Of a stretch of 64,000 nt of DNA, positions 1 to 60,300 are shown in pieces. Every line of letters starts with the position of its first letter. Within the stretch, counting starts at the first letter, position 1. Made by a program: the position numbers and the translations under genes. The notes beneath the pieces were generated by a model that was not told the DNA's origin, made no database searches, and worked only from the letters and a program-made list of their open reading frames with translations. Source of the stretch: Cranoglanis bouderius. Taxonomy: Eukaryota; Chordata; Actinopteri; Siluriformes; Cranoglanididae. The stretch spans positions 2,121,501 through 2,185,500 of the forward strand of contig CM042552.1 of assembly GCA_023630585.1 (NCBI GenBank), in the 5' to 3' direction.

Positions 1-250
1 CTATTCCCTGGGACAGTGGCAGGCCTGTGATAAAGTCGAGAGATAGGTGTGACCAGGGACATGATGGTATTGGAAGGGAGTGAAGCAGGCCTTGTGGACA
101 GGTTCAAGACTTTTTATTGCGGGCGCAGATATGGCAGTCCGTGACGTAGGTTCGGATATCTTTGTCCATTGAGGGCCAGCAAAACCAGCCGCTCAAGAAC
201 TCTATGGTCCGAATGGCACTGTGGTGCCTGGCAAAGGGTGAGGTTATATG
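1..250 (-). pseudogene. Ty3/Gypsy pol fragment (integrase zinc-binding region and core start), cut by window edge
   Basis: Read on the minus strand, about 80 codons resemble the integrase of a chromovirus-type Ty3/Gypsy element. An H-rich segment is followed by a WP-containing stretch and a C-x2-C pair (DCHICARNK), then after an in-frame stop by the start of the catalytic core (WSHLSLDFITGLP), which contains the first catalytic Asp. The HHCC-then-core order is typical of the family. The in-frame stop after the zinc-binding part marks it as a relic. The upstream side is interrupted by the 3' end of a LINE at about position 266, so the LINE probably landed in this older element. The rest lies outside the window. 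Confidence 0.7.
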
Positions 251-265
251 CACTGCACAGATCAA

Positions 266-2172
266 GTCAAGTCAAGTCAAATAGGTTTTTATTGTCATTC
301 CTCTATATAGCATGTATACATTGGAACGAAATGGTGGTTTTCAGGACCATTGTGCAACACAGAACAGTATGTAAGACTACATAAAGTGCAGATACACAAT
401 AGTGTCAGACAAGTGTGAGACAAGTGCAAACCAATAAGTACACAGAACAAAACAAGAAATACACAGGACAGTAAATACACAGGAGAATAAATACACAGAA
501 CATGGCCTGTGAACTGTAAACATGGACTGTAAACTATAAGCTATTGTGTAATGCAGCAGCACAAGTATAGTAGCAATACTGGCAGCAAAAATGAGTTCCA
601 TATTAAAGTGACTGATGCAGCTATGTAAAGTGCAGTGTGCAGTAGTACTGAGTCTTACTGGGTTAGTGCGTGTGCAGTGGTATGAGTCTTATTTGGTTAG
701 GTGCTCAGCTAGCCCAGTTGAGCGTTGGGAGGCAGCAGGGTGTTGAGTAATCTGACTGCCTCAGGGAAGAAACTATTGCGGAGTCTGCTGGTGGTGACAC
801 AGATGCTCCTTTTTAGCTGTCCTCACAATTCACTGTAGGGTCTGGCAGTCGGAGGCTGTGCAGTTCCCATAACACACGATGAGAAAGCTGGTCAGGACAC
901 TCTCTATGGTCCCTCTGTAGAAGGTGGTGAGGATGGGAGGGGGTAGTTTGGCTCTCGTAAGTCTCCGCAGGAAGTGGAAGCACTGCTGGGCCTGCTAGAC
1001 TAGGCAGGTGGTGTTGAGAGTCCAGGAGAGGTCGTCAGTAATGTGCACACCAAGAAATTTAAAGCTTTTTACTCTCTCCACAGTTCCATTGATATGCAGT
1101 GGTGAGTGGTCCACTTGGGGTCTCCTGAAGTCGACAATCATCTCTTTAGTCTTATCACCATTAAGAGATAGATTGTTGTCTCTACACCATTCGGCAAGCC
1201 ACCTCCTCCCTGTATGGTGACTCATCATTGTTGCTGATGAGGCCCACTACTGTAGTGTCATCAGCAAACTTGATGATGTGATTAAAACTGAACTTAGCAG
1301 CATAGTCATGAGTCAGTAGTGTAAACAGCAATGGACTGAGCACACAGCCCTGGGGGTGCCGGTGTTCAGTGTGGTGGTGCTGGAAGTGGAGTTGCCGATC
1401 CTGACGGACTGGGGTCTCCCGGTCAGAAAGTCCAGGATCCAGTTGCAGAGGGAGGTGTCTAAACCCAGCAGGCTCAGCTTTGTTGTCAGTTGTTGTAAGG
1501 ATGAACAGCATCCTTATGTAATTGTCCTTTTTATCTGGGTGGGTCAGAGACAGATGGATGGTAGCAGATATGGTGTCCTCTGTTGAGCGGTTGAGATGGT
1601 AGGCATACTGAAATGGGTCCAGTGTGGTGGGAAGACTGCTCTTTATGTATTTCATAACTGGCCACTCGAAGCACTTCATGATGATAGGTGTAAGTGCAAC
1701 AGGCCAGTAGTCATTCAAGCAGGACACAGATGATTTCTTCGGCACAGGGATGATGGTGGTCGTCTTGAAGCACACTGGGATGACTGCTTGGCTCAGGGAA
1801 CCTCAGGGAAGCACCCAGCCCGGTATGTTATCTGACCTGCAGCTTTCCGTGAGTTGACTCTGCACAGAGTTTTCCTGACGTCTATTGTAGACAGACGAAG
1901 TAGTAGTCTGTGATGGCCTGAATGCCTTGCCACATACGCCTTGTGTCCTTGGTATTTATGAAGTTACTGTGGATTCTTTCTGCATAGTTGCGCTTTGCCT
2001 CTCTGATGGCCCGGGACAGATTGGCCCTTGCTGTGCAGAGGGCTGCCTTGTCGTCAGCCCTGAAGGCAGAGTCTCTTGCGCTCTTACTTTCCATGGCAGG
2101 ACAGAGACTATCTCCACACTGGCTGTGAAACAGATCAAGAAAATAAGCTGCTGAGATGAGGGAGAGGCTCAC
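266..2172 (-). mobile_element. 5'-truncated non-LTR retrotransposon (CR1/L2/Rex-like LINE), minus strand, with pentamer 3' tail
   Basis: Minus-strand pieces encode a LINE reverse transcriptase in several frames. 2172-1882 is an N-terminal Arg/Ala-rich linker (SRAIREAKRNYAERIHS). 1775-1182 carries the RT core with IIPVPKK, a PVALTPIIMKCFE block, PQGCVLSPLLF and the active-site FADDTT. 1228-995 carries the thumb segment ending KFLGVHI. The segments are separated by frameshifts and an internal deletion, so the copy is dead. The non-coding 3' part runs to a short TCAAG/CTTGA pentamer tract at about 266-282, the kind of tail on which these LINEs prime. Family assignment below clade level is not secure. 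Confidence 0.8.
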
Positions 2173-2594
2173 GCTAAATCAGGGTAAATAAACCCCTTTA
2201 AATAAATGCTTCGGTAACTAAGTCCTCTAGTCCTGAACCTCAATATATCTTTAACTAGGATCTTTTTCTGATCGCTAGCTTGTGGAAAATTCATGGCACA
2301 GACTTTATGTTTGCACACCAACTACCAAAACTCAGGAGTTTAAATAGTGGCATGTGCATGTGCCGTGCATTGGTGTTGATTACCTACACGTGCCTGTGGT
2401 GCTATAAAAGCCTGTGCTTTTAGATTGGATTGGACACCCCTAGTCTATATTTATCCTTTCTTAATTAGTCATATAGAGCTGTAGGTCATGATATTGTGAC
2501 ATGTCCACAGGATTTTGATTTGTCCAATTAATTATAAAATGCCAGTGGTTTGAAGAATAACCTGACTGAGTTCTCATCTGCTACACTTATGTAA
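2173..2594. other. Non-coding stretch between two LINE copies
   Basis: AT-rich DNA with no recognisable gene, repeat end or RNA structure. Confidence 0.5.
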
Positions 2595-3605
2595 ATGCAG
2601 ACTCTTCTCTAGCAGACAAGCTGAACACTTTTTACGCTCTGTTCGAGGCTGCAGCTAACAGCACTAACTGTGCTACCTAGTGGTGCCAATGGTGCTAACA
2701 TCACTAAGCGCAGTAATGACAGCATGCATGCAGAGGGTGTCAGAGCAGGAAACGCTTTTGTCTTGGAGCACGACGTGAGGAAGGCTTTCAGGAGAGTGAT
2801 CACCAGGAAGGCAGCAGGACCAGACAGCATCTCAGGTCGGGTCCTTAGAGCCTGCACTGACCAGCTAGCACCAGTGTTCTCTGATATATTCAACCTCTCC
2901 TTGGCAAAGTTTGTAATCCCCACATGTTTCAAACAGTCCATTATTATTCCTGTCCCAAAGAAACCCCAGCCTGTCTACCTCAACAAATATCGCCCAGTAG
3001 CCCTTACCTCAGTTGTGATGAAGTGCTTTGAAAGGCTGGTCAGAGACTTCATCACTTCTTCATTACCTGACATCATGGACCTATTACAGTTCATGTAATG
3101 AACAGTACAGTTCATGTACCGTCCCAATCACTCTACTGATGATGCCATTATGCACCTCCTACACACAACCCCAGGGAAATATTGTCAAAATGCATTTTGT
3201 TGACTACAGTTGAGAATTTAACACTATAATTCCCTCCAAATTCACTTCCAAGTTGGAGGACCTGGGACTTAGCCCATCCCTGGGTCAATGGATCTCCAAC
3301 TTCCTTACAGACAAAACAGTAGTAGTGGGCAGACATGTCTCATCCTCCCTCACCATCAGCACTTGAGCCCCCCAGGTTTGTGTCCTTAGCCCTCTGCTGT
3401 ACTCATTGTACACTTATGACTGTGTGGCCACTTCCAACTCTGCCATCACTGTCAAGTTTGCTGATGACACTGTTGTGGTGGGCCTGATCTCTGATAACAA
3501 TGAGAAGGCCTACCTGGAGGAGATTAAAACCCTGGAGAATTGGTGCCAGGAGAACAACCTCCTTCTGAACGTCAGTAAGTTGATAGTGGACTTCAGCATG
3601 TCTTT
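2595..3605 (+). mobile_element. Truncated LINE reverse-transcriptase fragment, plus strand, same family as the minus-strand copy upstream
   Basis: The + strand encodes a start like LADKLNTFYALFEA, then KAAGPDSISGRVL, a second IIPVPKK block and RPVALTSVVMKCFERL (2670-3098). Further on come FADDTVVVGLIS and the WCQENNLLLNVSK thumb segment (3450-3590). Stops and frameshifts separate them, and both ends of the ORF are missing. The motif spacing matches the minus-strand copy at 266-2172, so two copies of one family lie in opposite orientations about 420 bp apart. It is a dead pseudogene. Confidence 0.75.
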
Positions 3606-3984
3606 CAATGTGCATCTGTTGTTTTTCTACTTACATGTGACATGTGTAAGTGTGTTACATGACTGTAAAAGGCACAATACAGCAACCATGACCAAACATT
3701 CTGTCCTAAATGACAAAACCCACAAAAGTCTTAACACAGTTGCAAATTTTGACTTTTGTTATTATAATCTATATTTAATTTAATTATAATTTATAATTAC
3801 AATTATGGTTTAGATCGCAACTCTTTTTAAAAAATGTTTTTTAAAGAAAGGACTTATTTTCCATGGTTTATATAATCATTATATAATCTTATACTTCCTT
3901 CAACAAAGATTATCTAATGTAATATTCTTCCAGATGTCAGTGAATCTCACATGTAGTATAAATGCAGTCCATTCACCTATCCAT
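3606..3984. other. AT-rich spacer
   Basis: No gene or recognisable repeat seen; TTTAATTTAATTATAA-type low-complexity DNA. Confidence 0.5.
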
Positions 3985-4268
3985 CCATTAGTTTTCTGTA
4001 CTGCTTATCCTACACAGGGTTGTGGGGAGCCTGGAGCCTATCCCAGGGGCCAATCCATCGCAGGGCACAATCACACACACAATTTGGAAACACCAATCAG
4101 CCTACAATGCATGTCTTGGGTAGGAAACTGGAGTACCTGGAGGAAGCCCCCGAAGCATAGGGAAAACATGCAAACTCTGCACACACAGGGCGACGGTGGG
4201 AATCGAACCCAAACCCTGGAGGTGCAAAGCAAACATGCTAACCACTACAAGCCACACCATGCCCACTT
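3985..4268 (-). repeat. Interspersed repeat with GGATGGATG-type end, minus orientation
   Basis: The segment begins with a CCATCCAT tract, followed by a block reading 'tgtggggagcctggagcctatccca', an 'aacatgcaaactc' block and a terminal cattttgct/aaccac block. The same sequence occurs at 4300-4515, 7272-7545 and 61425-61690 in the opposite orientation and at 38225-38440 in this one. This is the very common teleost interspersed repeat often seen as a LINE/SINE-like 3' region. Superfamily not determined here. Confidence 0.7.
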
Positions 4269-4299
4269 TATAAATTCAGTCATTTAGGGTATTTAATAT

Positions 4300-4515
4300 T
4301 TATGGTGGTGCAGTGGGTCCCAAAGCTCCAGGGTCCCCAGTTTGGTTCTGAGTTTGGGTTACTGTCTGTGCGGAGTTTGGCATGTTCTCCCCCTCTTCAT
4401 ATGGGTTTCCTCTGGATTCTCCAGTTTCCTCTCACTCCCAAATACATACATGCATGTAGGCAAATTGGTTATGCTGGCCCGCACCAGGTTAAAACAGTTA
4501 GCGAATATTAATGAA
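4300..4515 (+). repeat. Diverged copy of the GGATGGATG-ended repeat, plus orientation
   Basis: It opens with 'ggtggtgcagtggg' and contains a 'gcggagtttggcatgttctc' block and a degenerate 'ggtttcctctgg' block, ending in an AATGAATGAAT tract. It is the reverse complement of the neighbour at 3985-4268, so the two form a head-to-head inverted pair about 30 bp apart. It is more diverged than the neighbour. Confidence 0.55.
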
Positions 4516-5323
4516 TGAATATGTATAGTGGAAAAATATCAAAGAATATATATGCAAGAGAACTAATATACATATAATTTGTACATTATTCATAATACAT
4601 AGTATTCAAACTCTTCCAAGGATAAGGTACTTACTCAGGATGAATGAATGAAAATCTCCAGTTAAGGACAATTACAGAAATAAAAGCACATGCTATATTT
4701 TCTATAGCATTGCCCCAGTCATATTACAGCTTTTTTAACTATTTACATACAATGCTCAAAATATTATTGCTCTATGAAAATTTAAAGACACTGCCATGAA
4801 TGCAAGAATTCAAATGTCTGTTTGCTAAATGCATTTTGTATAACAGCAATAAGAAAATGATCCTAACTGTAAACTGCAAAGTAATGAAGATGTAAACTTA
4901 CAACCCGCTGAAAACATATTATTGCATTTATTTTTACATGTAATAGGTAATTGTGGCTCTCTAAAACTTGTGTATAGCTTCTCTAAAATTCAATAAAGCA
5001 ACAGTTGACACAGATAAGTTTCTCAAACATTTAATTATTAAACAGATCAAACTCTAAATGTGTCATTTACGAGAACCCGTACCTGCAGGAATGGCCTTGA
5101 CCACCCAAGTCATTGACTCTTATAAATAAACAAACAAATGCAACAGTACATGTATAATATTTTTTAGATTATTAGATTATGCAGATCACACTGTAAATTT
5201 TCCAGACCACAACGTATTGACTATGTAGGATCACCAGAAAAACAGTGGTGTACAGTCAAGACAAGACAGTCTTGACAAAATAAAGTGTTTTTTATAAAGG
5301 CTATAAGACTGAAGGGCTAAAAC

Positions 5324-5328
<5 letters not shown>
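4516..5328. other. Non-coding DNA upstream of C3
   Basis: AT-rich sequence with no gene found. Distal regulatory elements for C3 could lie here but none can be named from sequence alone. Confidence 0.4.

Positions 5329-5397
<69 letters not shown>
5329..5397. repeat. (TG)n microsatellite, about 34 units
   Basis: An uninterrupted TG dinucleotide tract that ends 133 bp before the C3 start codon. It lies in or just next to the likely proximal promoter. Alternating purine-pyrimidine tracts of this length can adopt Z-DNA and are usually polymorphic in length. Confidence 0.97.
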
Positions 5398-5399
<2 letters not shown>

Positions 5400-5454
5400 C
5401 ACAACACTGTTCAAAGTACTGTAGTGCATTGACCATTGTGATCTTTGAGTAGAG

Positions 5455-5500
5455 AGAGGATGGGCATATAGGTGTTTCAGAGGGGGAAACTTGTTTGTAG
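5455..5500 (+). promoter_or_regulatory. Possible C3 core promoter region
   Basis: The 130 bp between the TG microsatellite and the ATG must hold the promoter or 5' UTR unless an untranslated upstream exon exists. A weak TATA-like GCATATAGG lies at about 5463. A G-rich AGAGGGGGAAAC, loosely like a kappa-B half site, follows at about 5479. Vertebrate C3 promoters use NF-kB and C/EBP sites; these matches are too short to be more than suggestive. Confidence 0.2.
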
Positions 5501-5530
5501 AAAGTGCTGAGTCTTGCTAACACAAGCAGG

Positions 5531-54527
<48,997 letters not shown>

Positions 54528-54754
54528 ACGTCTTAACAACATGAACATGGGCATGAAGCTCGTATCACGGCTCATACCAGCTGATTACCAGCTGATTACC
54601 AGAGTTTTTAAATAATAATATTGGGCTGCATCATTTTGATCAGAGAAGAATGATCGTTAAATATTAATAAACAGACATCGCTTTGAGCGTGACATGTATT
54701 CAAGCAAAAAATTAAACAAAAATAGAAATAAATGACTCAGTAAATACATTCATA

Positions 54755-54760
54755 AATAAA
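54755..54760 (+). promoter_or_regulatory. c3: C3 polyadenylation signal
   Basis: AATAAA 228 nt after the C3 stop codon, followed by GTTCTTCC and then GT-rich DNA. An ATTAATAAAC variant lies earlier, near 54663. The distance is normal for a plasma-protein 3' UTR. Confidence 0.65.
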
Positions 54761-55066
54761 GTTCTTCCTATAAAATCTGCGTGGATCATTTTATTTTAGG
54801 TATCACGTAGGCTATTTTTAAAATGTTTGGACCCAGGAGTTATACTTAAATACATTTTGATGAAGGTTTATGGTTGAAATATAAAATAGTGAAAATAACA
54901 TAATTTGTATTGTAGTAAATGATCTCTGAATCCGAATGTATTTTTTAATCAGTTATTTTTTATTTAAAAAGTAGTTTTCATGTAGAACTCAGTTCTACAT
55001 AGCAGTCAAGAAAAGCCTCCTGGGTGAAACTCATGAATCTGATTGAAAATATGGTGGGAGTGGTCA

Positions 55067-55069
<3 letters not shown>

Positions 55070-55138
<69 letters not shown>
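55070..55138. repeat. (AAAG)n microsatellite
   Basis: About 17 AAAG tetramers about 690 bp before the asf1b start codon. Confidence 0.96.
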
Positions 55139-55240
55139 GTTTAAAGTGTAGTACCGACGCTGCCCAGGCGGTGGCAGTAAAAAATGTTTCCTCTTGAGTT
55201 GTTACCGCTTTATTTCACTGGCGAGGAAGACGTTTGGCTG

Positions 55241-55353
55241 AATCCCAAACACCTCGATGTTTAACACATAGTGCACTACATAGGGTGCGGAATCCCGTTA
55301 TTTCACCCTCTATATAGTGACTTTGTATAGGGAATAGAAATGTATTTGGGATT
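55241..55353. mobile_element. Short palindromic MITE upstream of asf1b
   Basis: Ends AATCCCAAA and TTTGGGATT are perfect inverted repeats 113 bp apart. The inside has 'tagtgcactacatagggtgc' and a 'tatatagtgactttgtatag' block. Sequences of this plan are common short DNA transposons in fish. It lies 479 bp before the asf1b ATG. Confidence 0.6.
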
Positions 55354-55831
55354 TGAGCACTGACTGGCGGAGGCTGTTTATTCGGTTTTAAAACCAGACC
55401 CGCTTTTAGATTCATAATCTAAAAACGAAAGAACGAAAGAAAAAAGTAACTTTAAGGCACGCCTGTGTGTTTGTGTAAGTTGGAGTGAAATTAGCGAAAT
55501 GTTAAAGACACCTGTGCAGTTGGGAAAAAAAACTATTTAATAATAACAGTTAGGTGGCAGTTTGTGTTTCCCCCCCCGGTTTGTACGGGGTGTAACGTTA
55601 ACAGCTAGCGTAGTGAAGAGGTGAGCTAGTTATCTCAATCTGCTGTTAGACGGCGGTTTATTTAGAGTTTAAATAGTCCTGTGTTTGTTTTTGGTTTTTT
55701 TTTTGTTTTGTTTTGTTTTGTTTGTTTGTTTTTTAACATCGTGGCAGAGGAGTCATTTACAGACATTTACAGGAATATAAAACACCCACAAACACGTTTA
55801 TGTTGTAGGATTGAGCTGTTTGGGGGGAATT

Positions 55832-57264
55832 ATGGCGAAAGTGCAGGTGCTGAATGTGGCGGTTTTGGACAACCCGAGTCCTTTCTGTAATCCTTTTCAG
55901 TTTGAGATCACGTTTGAGTGCATGGAGGATCTGCCTGAAGGTAAATATTATTTCTGTTATTCATTACTATAAACGATAGATAGATAGAGTCAAATATCTG
56001 AGATCACAGAGAGTGACAAAGACTGACAGGGAGAGAGAGAGAGACGGAGTGAGAGAGAGAGAGACAGAGAAAGATGAGAGAGAGAAAGATAAGAAAGAGA
56101 GAGAAAGATGGGAGAGAGTAAGAGAGATAAGAAAGACTGACAGGGGGAGAGAGAGAGACAAAGAAAGATGAGAAAGAGAAAGAAATAAGGACACGCAGAG
56201 AGAGAGAAAAGAAAGACAGAGAGAGAGAGAGAAGGAGTCACAGGGAGGGAGAGAGAGATAAGAAAGACAGGGAGAGAGAGAAGGAGTGACAGGGAGAGAG
56301 ACAGAAAGATGGGAGAGAGTAAGAGAGAGCAATAAGAAAGACTGATGGGGGAGAGAGACAGAGAAAGATGAGAAAGAGAAAGAAATAAGGACACGCAGAG
56401 AGAGAAAGATAAGAAAGAGAGAGAGAGATAAGAAAGACAGAGAAAGAAGGAGTGACAGGGAGAGAGAGACAAAGAAAGATGAGAAAGAGATAAGGACACA
56501 GAGAGAGAGAGATAAGAAAGACAGAGAAAGAGATAAGGACACAGAGAGAGAGATAAGAAAGACTGACAGAGAGAGAGAAGGAGTGACAGGGAGAGAGAGA
56601 GACAAAGAAAGAAGAGAGAAAGATGAGAGAGAGAGTGAAAGAGAGAGAGAGAGAGACAGAGAAAGATGAGAAAGAGAGAGAGATAAGAAAGACAGAAAGA
56701 AGGAGTGACAGGGAGAGAGAAAGATGAGCAAAAGTAAGAGAGAGAGACAGAGAGAAGGAGTGACAGGGAGAGAGAGACAAAGAAAGATGAGAAAGAGAAA
56801 GAAATAAGGAGTGACAGGGGGAGAGAGAGAGAAAGATGAGAGAGAGAGATAAGGAGTGACGGAGGGAGAGAGAGAGAGAGAGAGAGAGAGATAAGGAGTG
56901 ACAGGGGGAGAGAGAGAGAGAGAGAGAGAGAGATAAGGAGTGACAGGGGGAGAGAGATAAGAAAGACAGAAAGAAGGAGTGACAGGGAGAGAGAGAGAGA
57001 GAGAGATAAGGAGTGACAGGGGGGGAGAGAGAGAGAGAGAGAGAGATAAGGAGTGACAGGGGGAGAGAGAGAGAGAGAGAGAGAGATAAGGAGTGACAGG
57101 GGGAGAGAGAGAGAGAGAGAGAGAGATAAGAAAGACTGACAGAGAGAGAGAGAGAGAGAGAGAGATAAGGAGTGACAGGGAGGGAGAGAGAGACAGAGAA
57201 AGAAGGGAGAGAGATAAGGAGTGACAGGGGGAGAGAGAGAGAGAGAGATGAAAGGAGTGACAGG

Positions 57265-57299
<35 letters not shown>

Positions 57300-57314
57300 G
57301 GAGTGACAGGGGGG

Positions 57315-57345
<31 letters not shown>

Positions 57346-60300
57346 GGAGTGACAGGGGGAGAGAGAGAGAGAGAGAGAGAGATAAGGAGTGACAGGGGGA
57401 GAGAGAGAGAGAGAGAGAGAGATAAGGAGTGACAGGGGGAGAAAGACAGAAAGAGATGAGAAAGAGAGAGATAAGGACAGAGAGAGAGAGAGAGAGATAA
57501 GGAGTGACAGGGGGAGAAAGAGAGAGATAAGGACAGAGAGAGAGAGAGAGAGAGAGATATCGCGTAAAACATTTGTGAATGAAGCACGGTTTCCATCCCG
57601 TCTGTTCAAGAGAACACAATCGTCACTTCCGGGGAAACCGGTGCATCTCACTCTCCGCCATTTTTCTTTCTCTGAGCCAATTATCCAGCCACGTGATTTG
57701 CTGAGGCAAAGTCACATGACTTTTTTGATGCGCATCGAGGAATTTATTCAGTAAATGTGTTTCCGTCGTAGTTTATGAGCATGTCGTCTTATCGAATAAA
57801 CAAAATGACCTGCCTCGATTGAGCTCATAAGTTTTTTTATGCGCATTTTGGAGATTTTAATCACATCCGGTGTTTATCGAAATCGAGCAACAATCACGAA
57901 CAAACTGCGAAATCCTGTACGGACTCCATAGCATAATACGGTAGTTTAAAAGCCACCATTAATAACACCTGTGTCCATTAAAAAATAATAATAATAATCC
58001 AGGCCAAATCCCAAATTCATAAAAAGAACATCTAGTGCACTGAGTAGGGCGACTATTTCATTGTTATTTTTTCAGACTTAACAGAGAACTCACACAGACG
58101 TTTAAAAGTTATTACAGGACAGTGTTTATGTTCATGTAATTAACGTTTCTGATGCCAGACATTGGCACTGTTACAGCCACGCCCCTTGTTCCTGATTGGT
58201 CAGGACGTGAAACGTGGGCAGTCCGCTGTTCATTAGACTAAAGACTAATGAAATATTTGTTGGGGTACGTTTTAATAAATATTACAGAATTACATTGCTG
58301 TATTAAGTTAAATCAGATTAATACTTTAAATTAGCGGTTAAATGAATTTAAATAGTTAAAGGTTAAAATATTTTATTTAATTGTAGAAATTGTAACAGCG
58401 TGACTTGGCGTGTCCGTGTGAAATCTTTCAAATTATTCAGATGTTGAATCAGTGATGGATGATCAGAGTGTTTGTGATTGCATTGTTGTTGTTTATTATG
58501 ATGTAAGCAGAGATCAATTTAAGTCCTATCGTTCTAGCTGACTCTGTATTTTTCTCTCCTTCAGATCTGGAGTGGAAGATCATCTACGTGGGCTCGGCGG
58601 AGAGCGAGGAGTACGATCAGACGCTGGACTCGGTGCTGGTCGGCCCTGTTCCTGCAGGAAGACACATGTTTGTGTTTCAGGTTGTGGAGGTTATTTACTT
58701 GTTTGTTTGTTTTCTGTTGCGCCAGTCTGCTAAGCCCCACCCCTTAACTCTACTGAAGGAAAGCGATGGTTTAAACTTCGAGCCTCGGTACATGTCTCAT
58801 ATAATTTATTCAGCTTGTTCCGTTTAAATTGTGTATGCTTGTTCTCATTAATGTTGATTATTTACAACTCAAACATACAAAGTGACTACTTCAGTGTGTT
58901 GTTTGTTTAATTATCTCCGTCTGAAAAAGTCCCCGTCACATCGAAGGCAAACAACAATAATATAATGAAGAAAGAGATGAGTTCTGTGTGCTTGAACACG
59001 CTGTAAACGGTTATTATGCGTTGCTTGTTTGTTTCTACGTTGTCATTCATAAATGTAATTGTAGGAATGTGTGTTAAATTCTGCAGGCAGACGCTCCGAA
59101 CACGGGGCTGATTCCTGAAAGCGATGCGGTGGGCGTGACCGTGGTGTTAATCACATGCACTTATCGGGGTCAGGAGTTTATTCGGATCGGTTACTATGTC
59201 AACAACGAGTACACGGACCCCGAGCTGCGTGAGAACCCGCCCATCAAACCCGACTACTCGCAGGTAACTTGTGACTGGATTATGAGAAGAGAAAACCGTG
59301 TCATCGATTGTGTGGCAGAGAAAATAAAAAGAACATTTAATTTCCTGATTGAATTATTTAAGAGCTTAAACCGTACAACAAGACAGTATACTCTAGGATA
59401 CTATCTTCTACAGTCTGGATTAGAGGAGAACCGATAGCGGATTTTACCGATAACTAAGTCGGGCGGTACCTGCCGATAATCCATTAATCAACCGTTTTAT
59501 TTAAATTGATGCTGAATGAAAACATAACACTCAAAGTAAAATATTGCTGAACTTTATTACAAAAATAAACAGGACTGGCTGTACCATGTATCTGTACTGT
59601 ACTTATTTAAATGAAATAAATATTTAAATATTAATATATTAACTATTACTAAAAATTAAAGTAAATAAACGATATACATCCAATCTGAAGCAAAAAGTAA
59701 GACTCCAAATATCAATTAAAATAGAGAGACATCCAAATCAAATCAAAAAACACTTCAAATAACACAACAAAATTTGTCAGCGATAGTTTTTATTTTGCCT
59801 CTAGAGGCCGCTCTCGTACTGTATAATGACGGCGGACCCTTCTCAGCCGCTCCCGCAACGGACGCAACCAGGAAAAACTATCGGTGTGGAGTTTTGACGA
59901 TAGTTCCAGCGATCAGTTATCAGTGCCAATTAATCACCAAAACCGATCAATCAGTCGACCTCTAATCTGGATAAAAGATCCAGAGTTTGAGTTACAGAAT
60001 AATTGGGGAAACGCTGGGTCTTTATATTCAAACGCTGAGGTATTTATTATATGAAGAACCTGAAAGCTGAAAATGAAATGTTATTTATTATTATTTATTA
60101 TTATAATTACTTTATTATTATTTGTAAATCATCACTGTTATTGTTATTTATTAGTCCATTTTAGTTTCTTTTTTGGAGAACAAGTGCATCAGGTATTAAC
60201 TTTTTTTTTCCCCTCATGGCAATCTTCAGCTGCAGAGGAACATCTTGGCGTCGAACCCACGTGTCACACGGTTCCACATCAACTGGGAGACAATAGTGGA

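Noticed and set aside
55967..57651. Overlapping 450-553-codon minus-strand ORFs rich in Ser, Leu and Pro
   Set aside because: They are translations of the GA-rich satellite in all frames; no domain, no start context, and the unit repeats at the DNA level.
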